A stretch of 5,072 nt of DNA from Candidatus Woesearchaeota archaeon (GTDB taxonomy: Archaea; Nanobdellota; Nanobdellia; Woesearchaeales; UBA10216): assembly GCA_016180145.1 (NCBI GenBank), contig JACPBT010000065.1, positions 1 to 5,072 of the forward strand. Reading direction: 5' to 3'. Positions 1 to 3,979 of the stretch are shown piece by piece. Below the pieces are notes generated by a model. The model was not told the origin of the DNA. It saw nothing but the letters and a program-made list of their open reading frames with translations, and ran no database searches. How positions within the stretch are numbered: the first letter of the stretch is position 1; the number at the start of each line of letters is the position of its first letter. The position numbers and the translations under genes are program-made.

Positions 1-2
1 CA

Positions 3-14
3 AAGTATAAATAC
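3..14 (+). promoter_or_regulatory. Archaeal TATA promoter of the vapBC operon
   Basis: A TATA element (TATAAATA, 6-13) preceded by A-rich sequence that could act as a BRE. Its centre is about 37 bases before the ATG at 47, so transcription is predicted to start near 33-36 and give a leader of roughly 12 bases. The call is by pattern only. Confidence 0.65.
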
Positions 15-46
15 CAGTTATACTTAATTACAACTTGTGGTATAAC
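5..46. repeat. Candidate autoregulatory operator with three GTATA half-sites
   Basis: GTTATAC (17-23) and GTATAAC (40-46) form a perfect 7-bp inverted repeat with a 16-base spacer lying between the TATA box and the antitoxin start. A third half-site, AAGTATA (3-9), is the reverse complement of TATACTT (19-25) and overlaps the TATA box. VapB-type antitoxins with an AbrB fold commonly repress their own operon by binding such sites with VapC. That this repeat is the operator is inferred from position; in AT-rich DNA a 7-bp repeat could be chance. Confidence 0.4.
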
Positions 47-313
47 ATGATTGCAAAGATGAAAATTGGTCCAAAGGGGCAGGTGGTCATACCAAAGCTG
101 ATTAGGGACGATTTTGGCCTGAAGCCCGGCGGGGAAGTTATTGTTGACTACAATGGCAGGGACGTGGTTATCAGGAAGACTGCTTCAAATATAGCTGAAA
201 TAGCAAGGGCTATTGCAATGTCTGGCAGGAAAGTAAAGGTTACAGCAGAACTTCTGAAAAAGCTTGACGAAGAGGAGTTTGATGAACGAAATGAACGCTT
301 ATCTCGACGCTAA
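47..313 (+). CDS. vapB: AbrB/SpoVT-fold antitoxin (VapB-type), 88 aa
   Basis: Predicted antitoxin that binds and neutralises the PIN toxin encoded next and probably represses the shared promoter. Residues 5-44 show the swapped-hairpin AbrB/MazE pattern: the GPKGQVVIPK core (8-17), then IR, then LKPGGEV and a final strand ending VVIRK. This half is the DNA-binding dimer. Residues 45-88 form a charged, helical tail rich in Lys, Glu and Arg, which in this family wraps the toxin. ATG 47 fits the promoter spacing; a TTG at 35 would lie at the predicted transcription start and ATG 59 would remove only four residues. The 3' end overlaps vapC by 32 bases, implying coupled translation. The assignment to VapB rather than a free AbrB regulator rests mainly on the neighbouring PIN gene. 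Confidence 0.88.
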   Translation: MIAKMKIGPKGQVVIPKLIRDDFGLKPGGEVIVDYNGRDVVIRKTASNIAEIARAIAMSGRKVKVTAELLKKLDEEEFDERNERLSRR

Positions 314-722
314 TGTATTTATCTATGCGTGCACATCTGAAGACGCTATTGGCACCGAATGCCAGCTCATTCTTGACGCTTTAGCCAGAGGCAAATTAAA
401 AGCTGTTACCTCATCACTTACGTTTGACGAGCTCCTCTATAAACTTGCACGCCTTAAAGGCATGGATGCAGCTATTCTTTTTACAGAAAATTTTCTGTCA
501 ATGCCAAACCTGCTGCTGGCAGATGTTAACGAGTCATTGGTTATTCGGGCATTACAACTTGTAAAGAATCGTAACCTATTGCCGCGCGATGCTATCCATG
601 CAGCCACAGCTGAAGTCCACCAAGCTGATGCTCTTGTTTCTGACGATAAGGACTTTGCTGGAATCAGGGCGCCTAAGTGGCTTTCTATTGCAGAATTTGC
701 AAAAACGCCCCTTTTAAAGTAA
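282..722 (+). CDS. vapC: PIN-domain ribonuclease toxin (VapC-type), 146 aa
   Basis: Predicted Mg2+-dependent endoribonuclease toxin of the VapBC family; known relatives cut tRNA or rRNA, but the target here cannot be read from sequence. The PIN acidic residues are present: Asp9 in the opening YLDAN strand, Glu50 in FDELL, Asp103 in PRDAIHAA, and Asp122/Asp124 in SDDKDF. The length is normal for the family and the gene is unbroken, so the active site looks competent. ATG 282 was chosen because a GAGG at 272-275 sits six bases upstream; ATG 291, giving MNAYLD, is the main alternative and a TTG at 264 is unlikely. The start lies inside vapB in another frame, as is usual for these operons. Mobility of such modules suggests acquisition, but base use does not clearly differ from neighbouring genes. 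Confidence 0.9.
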   Translation: MNEMNAYLDANVFIYACTSEDAIGTECQLILDALARGKLKAVTSSLTFDELLYKLARLKGMDAAILFTENFLSMPNLLLADVNESLVIRALQLVKNRNLLPRDAIHAATAEVHQADALVSDDKDFAGIRAPKWLSIAEFAKTPLLK

Positions 723-731
723 AAACCGTTA

Positions 732-743
732 GGTTTAAATATA
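732..743 (+). promoter_or_regulatory. TATA promoter for the winged-helix gene
   Basis: The element GGTTTAAATATA lies 40-50 bases before ATG 784, just past the vapC stop. The predicted transcription start is near 765, leaving a leader of about 18 bases that contains a purine-rich AAGGGG (769-774) nine bases before the ATG. Confidence 0.6.
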
Positions 744-783
744 AAGCCCCAGTTACTTTTCCTTGTTAAAGGGGTTAAATTTA

Positions 784-978
784 ATGGGACAGCAGGAAGT
801 AAGCGATTTTTTGAAAAAATACCGGGCGAAGTGGTTTACCTCAAAAGAGATTGCCAAGAATCTTGAGGTTTCTACAGGCTCTGTGATAAACAACCTTTCA
901 AAGCTGAGGAAGTCTAAGCAGGTTCTCTACAGGCCTACAGGCAGGGCAAACCAGTATATGTATAGGTATAAAAGGTAA
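784..978 (+). CDS. Small winged helix-turn-helix DNA-binding protein, 64 aa
   Basis: A single compact wHTH domain with nothing added. Helix 1 covers about residues 4-13, helix 2 20-27 (SKEIAKNL), the recognition helix 30-43 (STGSVINNLSKLRK), and a basic two-strand wing 46-62 rich in Arg and Tyr. The pattern resembles MarR/ArsR-like one-domain regulators common in archaea, so a dimeric transcription regulator is likely; no ligand-binding or metal site is visible and its target is unknown. ATG 784 was preferred over an upstream in-frame TTG (763) because it has an AAGGGG ribosome site at good spacing and gives the expected N-terminal helix. Its TAA overlaps the ATG of the next small gene by one base (TAATG), so the two are probably translated together. 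Confidence 0.8.
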   Translation: MGQQEVSDFLKKYRAKWFTSKEIAKNLEVSTGSVINNLSKLRKSKQVLYRPTGRANQYMYRYKR

Positions 979-1094
979 TGAAAACGGCTAATATTGTAAA
1001 TGAGTTAACTGTGGGTGATGAAAGATACCGTGTAAGCACTGTTTTAAATGGCAACAGGTCAGAAACAGTTGTTTTTGATAATGCGGGTAGATAG
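978..1094 (+). CDS. Small uncharacterised protein, 38 aa, coupled to the wHTH gene
   Basis: An ORF of 38 codons that begins in the TAATG overlap with the stop of the winged-helix gene and ends with TAG at 1092. Such a one-base overlap is typical of translational reinitiation, which is the main support. The product is soluble and polar and reads as mostly beta: a YRVSTVL strand (17-23), a short turn NGNRS, and ETVVFDNAG (29-37). The VST...ET(M/V)VF spacing loosely resembles small bacterial and phage proteins of unknown function with a VSTV...ETMVF signature; this is recollection, not a search. No independent ribosome site is visible beyond AAAGG. It could instead be a chance ORF, but composition and position argue for a real gene. 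Confidence 0.5.
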   Translation: MKTANIVNELTVGDERYRVSTVLNGNRSETVVFDNAGR

Positions 1095-1132
1095 ACAAGC
1101 CTTTTCCTGTTGCTAGGCATGGTTCATGCAGA

Positions 1133-1145
1133 AAGTCTTAAAAGC
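1133..1145 (+). promoter_or_regulatory. Possible TATA promoter of the small membrane protein
   Basis: CTTAAAAG (1138-1145), with purine-rich GAAAG before it, is centred about 26 bases before ATG 1167. This is the same spacing seen at the other leaderless starts in the window, so the transcript would begin at or next to that ATG. The box is weaker than the others. Confidence 0.4.
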
Positions 1146-1166
1146 TTCGGATTTCTTCATACAGGC

Positions 1167-1367
1167 ATGGCAGTATTCATAAGGCTTGGCTCTTCAGGGA
1201 TTGTTTCGCTGCTGCTTTTTTTGCTTTTGGCTGCTGCCCTGCTTTTCTTTCTTCCTATGCTTATCGTGCTTGCTCTTTTGATTGGCGCAGTTGCGTTTAT
1301 TGCTGTAATGATAAGGCAGGTATTCCGCAAAAAGGCAAAATTAGAGAGGGGCAAAGGGGTGAAATAG
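1167..1367 (+). CDS. Small two-helix membrane protein, 66 aa
   Basis: A very hydrophobic small protein: after a short N-terminus with one Arg, residues 11-29 and 31-49 form two predicted membrane helices joined at Pro30, followed by a basic tail (RQVFRKKAKLERGKGVK). The short turn suggests a helical hairpin, or one long bent helix, with the positively charged tail facing the cytoplasm. No catalytic or transport motif is recognised. ATG 1119, in the same frame, would add 16 mostly polar residues; ATG 1167 is preferred because it sits 26 bases after a TATA-like box. Neither start has a good ribosome site. The gene runs towards the tRNA-Leu on the opposite strand and its TAG touches the inverted repeat around that tRNA. 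A pyrimidine-rich stretch can mimic a membrane helix, so it could be spurious. Confidence 0.5.
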   Translation: MAVFIRLGSSGIVSLLLFLLLAAALLFFLPMLIVLALLIGAVAFIAVMIRQVFRKKAKLERGKGVK

Positions 1368-1389
1368 CTGCAATGCAGGCAGCGTTGCA

Positions 1390-1496
1390 CGCCGGAGCTG
1401 GGAATCTCGCTTCGGTTGAAGAAGCTTCGAACCCAGATAGCTTGGGAGCCACCTGCTTTTGAGGCAGGCGCGTCTGCCAGATTTCGCCACTCCGGC
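1390..1496 (-). tRNA. tRNA-Leu (anticodon CAA) with a T-loop intron
   Basis: Decodes UUG. All arms can be drawn on the - strand: acceptor GCCGGAG/CTCCGGC (seven pairs), U8-G9, D stem GCG/CGC with GG in the loop, anticodon stem CCTGC/GCAGG around loop CTCAAAA (anticodon at 1459-1461), and a class II variable arm with a GGCT/AGCT stem. The T stem CTGGG/CCCAG is separated by 29 bases instead of seven; removing 22 restores the loop TTCGAAT. Spliced length is 85 nt, normal for Leu. There is no anticodon-loop intron and no encoded CCA. Position 73, the base at 1390, is G, whereas archaeal tRNA-Leu normally has A73. A TATA-like element lies about 50 bases before the 5' end. Confidence 0.9.
1404..1425 (-). 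other. 22-nt BHB intron at tRNA position 59/60
   Basis: In RNA sense the T arm reads, in order: CTGGG, TTCG, AAG, CTTC, a 7-nt loop, GAAG, CGAG, ATT, CCCAG. This is a standard archaeal bulge-helix-bulge: outer helix CTGGG/CCCAG, central 4-bp helix TTCG/CGAG (one G-U), 3-nt bulges AAG and ATT, and an inner CTTC/GAAG hairpin. Cutting between the second and third base of each bulge, as archaeal splicing endonuclease does, removes exactly 22 nt and leaves a canonical TTCGAAT T loop. The structure is read from sequence; splicing itself is predicted. Confidence 0.87.
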
Positions 1497-1543
1497 TTTG
1501 TGCATCTGCACTGCATTGAGCAGCAAAAAAATGGGGATAATCT

Positions 1544-1555
1544 ATTGATAAATTC
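1544..1555 (-). promoter_or_regulatory. Probable TATA element of the tRNA-Leu gene
   Basis: On the - strand GAATTTATCAAT (1555 to 1544) resembles a TATA box. Adding the usual 25-26 bases puts the transcription start near 1524, which is where the 5' arm of the flanking inverted repeat begins. The transcript would therefore carry the whole stem. A T-rich stretch past the tRNA, about 1345 down to 1325 on this strand, could terminate it. Confidence 0.5.
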
Positions 1556-1570
1556 TCGCCGGGAAAATTC

Positions 1571-1680
1571 GGAATGTTTTCAAAAAATTTGAAAGAATTG
1601 CTGTGAAGAATGAAAATTTTTCAAAATTTGGAGAGATTATCGGAAGATTTCTGGAAATTGCGCAAGATTTTCGGAGGAAA
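1571..1680. repeat. AT-rich stretch with imperfect tandem repetition
   Basis: Two units of about 37-40 bases begin near 1571 and 1608; each has an ATG, then a TTTTCAAAA-TTTG core (1577-1594 and 1617-1630) followed by purine-rich sequence. A looser third unit may start near 1645. The units are divergent, so this may be old duplication or compositional bias. A 43-codon ORF (1610-1741, beginning MKIFQNLERL) spans it but includes the strong promoter at 1684-1697 and has no ribosome site, so I do not call it a gene. Confidence 0.3.
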
Positions 1681-1683
1681 AGC

Positions 1684-1697
1684 AAAAAGTTTAAATA
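1684..1697 (+). promoter_or_regulatory. Strong BRE/TATA promoter for a short RNA
   Basis: AAAAAGTTTAAATAC is the clearest archaeal promoter in the window, an A-rich BRE followed by TTTAAATA (1690-1697). It points along the + strand towards a region with no protein gene, predicting transcription from about 1718. Confidence 0.65.
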
Positions 1698-1717
1698 CAA
1701 TTCCTTCTAAAGCAAAG

Positions 1718-1775
1718 ATGCTTGGGAGCAGCGTAAGTTAGTCTGCCGGGTTTCGGAACCCGGATTTTTTCTTTT
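1718..1775 (+). ncRNA. Candidate short non-coding RNA of about 55 nt
   Basis: Bounded by a strong promoter about 25 bases upstream and a hairpin with a T-run at the end, so it reads as a complete transcription unit. Within it, GCAG (1728-1731) can pair with CTGC (1743-1746) around an 11-base loop, next to or in competition with the 3' hairpin 1746-1763. It lacks C/D boxes, an ACA tail or a kink-turn, and does not fold as a tRNA, so no family is assigned. The 3' end meets the last codons of the convergent M20 gene, so it may be antisense to that mRNA's tail. The only ORF is seven codons (ATG 1718 to TAG 1741), possibly a leaderless micro-ORF. Confidence 0.4.
1746..1774 (+). terminator. Hairpin plus T-run terminator
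   Basis: CCGGGTT (1746-1752) pairs perfectly with AACCCGG (1757-1763) around TCGG, followed by ATTTTTTCTTTT. The T-run is on the + strand only, so it serves the short + strand transcript and not the M20 gene. Archaeal RNA polymerase can stop at the T-run alone; the hairpin may mainly protect the RNA end. Confidence 0.65.
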
Positions 1776-2848
1776 CATATTTTTTTAAGAAAGTCTGCGA
1801 GTATTTCGTAATACGGCTTTATGCTTGATATCAGCAGATGTTCGTTATCCGAGTGCGCTCCTGAGCCTGCTGCCTTGAACAGGACGGCAGGCATTCCTCT
1901 AGCTGAGAAGTATCTTGCGTCTGTTGCCCCGTGTTCAGCGCTTGTTTTGGCTTTTCTGCCGAGTATTTTTTCAGCGGATTTCTTCAGCTCTGTGATGTAT
2001 TTGTTGTTTTCGTCAGTGTCAAGCATGTCTGCAGTTGCTATTTTCTCAACGCCTATCCCTTTTATGGAGCTTAGTTTCGCCATTATGCTTTCTTCGCTGT
2101 CTTTTTCTGTTCGTCTTATGTCTATGAGCATCTCTGCATAGTCAGGTATCTTGTTTATGGTCTCACCGCCTTTTATTATGTTTATGTTCGCTGTTGTTTT
2201 CCATTCTGCTTTTGTCAGGTTTGGGAACAATTTTTTAACGCCTGACGCAGCATTAATCAGCTTCTCTACTGCATTTTCCCCTCCTTCCCATGCCCTTGCG
2301 CTGTGCGCTGTTTTTCCTGCCGCAGTCAGCTTTATCTGCAAAACGCCCTTGTGTTTTGTGACGATGTCAAAGTTGTCCCCGCCATCAGCCACTATTGCAA
2401 AGTCGCATCCATATCCCATATCCTCAAGAAGCCATTTTACTCCGTCGTTGCCGTGCACTTCCTCATCTGATGTGAGCATTATTCCCATATCAGGCTTTTT
2501 ATCCTGCCCTGCAAAGTTCTTCATGAGTGCCATTAATACTGCGACTTGCGCTTTGCAGTCCTCGCTTCCCCTGCCATACAACCGCTCTCCTTCAATTTTC
2601 GGCTCAAAGAGGTGTGAAGAAGCTGGCACAACATCAAAGTGGGCGTTGAGGAATACCCGCGGCTTTTTTGTGCTTTTAAAGGTTGCAACGATTGATGTTT
2701 TTCCGTTTCTCTCATGCCTGCTAACGATTATGCTTTTGTGCTTAATGTGTTCCTGTATGAAATCTGCGCATTCCTTTATCTGCTGAGGGTTGTCTGATGT
2801 TGTCCTAAACCTCATCAGGTCGCATGTGAGGTTTATAATGTCGTCCAT
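1775..2848 (-). CDS. M20-family metallopeptidase/deacylase (ArgE/DapE/ACY1/CPG2 type), 357 aa
   Basis: Zinc-dependent amidohydrolase of the M20 family, which hydrolyses N-acyl amino acids or small peptides in the cytoplasm. The full active site can be placed: His70 and Asp72 in LNAHFDVVPA, bridging Asp97 in GRGSEDCKA, the Glu129-Glu130 pair in TSDEE (general base and metal ligand), Asp155 in VADGG, and His332 in GSGAHSDNEH. The lid/dimerisation domain lies at about 165-280 with His182 in GKTAHSARAWEGGENAV, and HGATDARYF (306-314) is the usual return into the catalytic domain. Length matches DapE/ArgE. ATG 2848 was chosen over an in-frame ATG at 2902 because a TATA box lies about 27 bases upstream of it and the extra 18 residues do not belong to the family. 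No lysine or arginine genes are nearby, so DapE or ArgE activity should not be assumed; a dipeptidase role is equally possible. Confidence 0.9.
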   Translation of the reverse strand: MDDIINLTCDLMRFRTTSDNPQQIKECADFIQEHIKHKSIIVSRHERNGKTSIVATFKSTKKPRVFLNAHFDVVPASSHLFEPKIEGERLYGRGSEDCKAQVAVLMALMKNFAGQDKKPDMGIMLTSDEEVHGNDGVKWLLEDMGYGCDFAIVADGGDNFDIVTKHKGVLQIKLTAAGKTAHSARAWEGGENAVEKLINAASGVKKLFPNLTKAEWKTTANINIIKGGETINKIPDYAEMLIDIRRTEKDSEESIMAKLSSIKGIGVEKIATADMLDTDENNKYITELKKSAEKILGRKAKTSAEHGATDARYFSARGMPAVLFKAAGSGAHSDNEHLLISSIKPYYEILADFLKKI

Positions 2849-2870
2849 GAAAAGTAGAAGGTAAAGACTG

Positions 2871-2880
2871 TTTATTAAGT
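2871..2880 (-). promoter_or_regulatory. TATA promoter of the M20 gene
   Basis: ACTTAATAAA on the - strand, centred about 27 bases before ATG 2848, predicts a leaderless or nearly leaderless mRNA and decides the start codon. It shares a 93-bp divergent intergenic region with the prenyl synthase promoter. Confidence 0.55.
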
Positions 2881-2908
2881 TTGTCTTAGCGGCATTTGGC
2901 ATTCAATA

Positions 2909-2919
2909 ATTTTTTATAC
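2909..2919 (+). promoter_or_regulatory. TATA promoter of the prenyl synthase gene
   Basis: ATTTTTTATAC ends 23 bases before ATG 2942 and its centre is about 27 bases before it, so transcription would start at the ATG itself. No Shine-Dalgarno site is present, in line with a leaderless message. Confidence 0.6.
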
Positions 2920-2941
2920 TTCATCCGGTTTTATTTGGCGC

Positions 2942-3979
2942 ATGGACATTGACAGGTTGCTTGCTGAAAACACCGGAGTTGTTAATTCTGAGCTTGCGCG
3001 GTTCCTCCCGAAGAAAATTGGCAAAGGGTGGCTTAGGAAAAATGTTGGCGTTTCTGAGTATGACGAAAAAGCCGTTAACGGGTTTCTTACAAAGCCTGTC
3101 TGGGATTTTCTTGGCAGGGGCGGGAAGCGCTGGAGGCCTTTGCTTATGTTTCTTTCATGCGGCGCTGTGGGTGGCAATCCAGAAAAAATCAGGCGATTCG
3201 CGGTTATTCCGGAGCTTATTCACAACGGCACTCTCATTGCGGATGACGTTGAGGACAGCTCCCTGACGAGGCGCGGCAAGCCTGCAATCCATGTTGCTTA
3301 TGGCATTGACATCGCTGTAAATTCTGCAAGCCTTCTTTTTTACCTGCCGCTTGTTATCGTTAAGCAGTCAAACCTTCCTGAGGCTGTCAAGGTTCGTATT
3401 TACGAGCTTGTCAATGATGAGCTTCTGAAGCTTCATTTTGGGCAGGGAACTGACATTTACTGGCACAGGACAAGCTCTGAGGCAGGCGAGAGGAAGTATT
3501 TCTCAATGTGCGCAAACAAGACAGGCTGCCTTGCGAGGCTTTCTGCAAGGCTTGGCGCAATTCTTGGCAATGGGACTGAGAAGCAGGTTCAGTCGCTTGG
3601 CAGGTTTGCAGAGTCTATAGGCGTTGCTTTTCAGATTCAGGACGATATTCTTAATCTGAAGGGCGGCGTGGGGAAGGATGTGGGCGAGGACATAACAGAG
3701 GGCAAGATGAGCCTGCCCGCGATAAGGACGTTAACCGTTGCAAAAAGGGCTGACAGGTCCATGCTTCTCAGGATTCTTCGCAGCCATACACGAAAAGCCA
3801 GTGAGATCAAAGAAGCGATTCGCATCATCACTAAGTGCGGCAGCCTTGAATATTCTGAAAAGGTTGCCGCAGGCATAGTCATGAACGCATGGGACTCTCT
3901 TGATGCGGTCATACCTCCTTCTGCATCAAAGGAGAGCCTGCATAAGCTTGCAGCATTCATGGTTGAAAGAAAAGGCTAG
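2942..3979 (+). CDS. idsA: Polyprenyl diphosphate synthase (geranylgeranyl-type trans-prenyltransferase), 345 aa
   Basis: Head-to-tail trans-isoprenyl diphosphate synthase that condenses IPP with allylic diphosphates; in archaea the GGPP product feeds ether-lipid synthesis. Motifs: GGKRWRP (60-66, binding diphosphate), the first Asp-rich motif DDVED (101-105) followed by RRGKP (110-114), Lys193-Thr194 in NKTG, and the second Asp-rich region QIQDDILNL (231-239) followed by GKDVGEDITEGKMSLP. The second motif is DDxxN rather than DDxxD (Asn238), also seen in some GGPP synthases and compatible with activity. The residues before the first motif are small (Gly96, Thr97), arguing against a short FPP stop and for C20 or longer. 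About 45 residues precede the first conserved block, slightly long for the family. The gene is leaderless, divergent from the M20 gene and convergent with the cis-prenyltransferase, overlapping its stop. Exact chain length is unknown. Confidence 0.9.
   Translation: MDIDRLLAENTGVVNSELARFLPKKIGKGWLRKNVGVSEYDEKAVNGFLTKPVWDFLGRGGKRWRPLLMFLSCGAVGGNPEKIRRFAVIPELIHNGTLIADDVEDSSLTRRGKPAIHVAYGIDIAVNSASLLFYLPLVIVKQSNLPEAVKVRIYELVNDELLKLHFGQGTDIYWHRTSSEAGERKYFSMCANKTGCLARLSARLGAILGNGTEKQVQSLGRFAESIGVAFQIQDDILNLKGGVGKDVGEDITEGKMSLPAIRTLTVAKRADRSMLLRILRSHTRKASEIKEAIRIITKCGSLEYSEKVAAGIVMNAWDSLDAVIPPSASKESLHKLAAFMVERKG

Larger units (their letters stand above)
1367..1524. repeat. Interrupted inverted repeat enclosing the tRNA-Leu
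   Basis: Left arm 1367-1390 and right arm 1500-1524 pair as four blocks: GCTG/CAGC (1367-1370 with 1521-1524), an 8-bp CAATGCAG/CTGCATTG (1371-1378 with 1511-1518), GCAG/CTGC (1379-1382 with 1506-1509) and TGCAC/GTGCA (1386-1390 with 1500-1504). That makes about 21 pairs, interrupted by bulges of 1-3 bases. In the transcript this would be a stem stacked directly below the acceptor stem. The predicted transcription start falls at the outer edge of the right arm. The pairing is directly visible; a role in pre-tRNA processing is inference. Confidence 0.75.

Noticed and set aside
1157..1516. 119-codon ORF on the - strand
   Set aside because: It runs through the whole tRNA-Leu, its intron and the antisense of the membrane protein; its composition is that of a shadow frame and no motif is visible.
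1367..1524. The flanking inverted repeat as transposon ends around the tRNA
   Set aside because: There is no transposase between the arms, no target duplication is evident, and the arms stack directly on the acceptor stem, which fits an RNA structure better.
1718..1770. Split or partial tRNA in the short RNA region
   Set aside because: The 3' hairpin looks like a T arm at first sight, but the loop lacks TTCNAN at seven bases, the D-like loop has no GG, and no acceptor or anticodon arm can be drawn.
2151..2786. 211-codon ORF on the + strand
   Set aside because: It lies entirely antisense to the M20 gene, whose active-site motifs are intact. The Cys/Ser/Pro-rich translation is typical of an antisense frame.
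2849..2902. N-terminal extension of the M20 protein from the ATG at 2902
   Set aside because: It would place the start upstream of the TATA box and add 18 residues not expected in the family; ATG 2848 fits both promoter and alignment.
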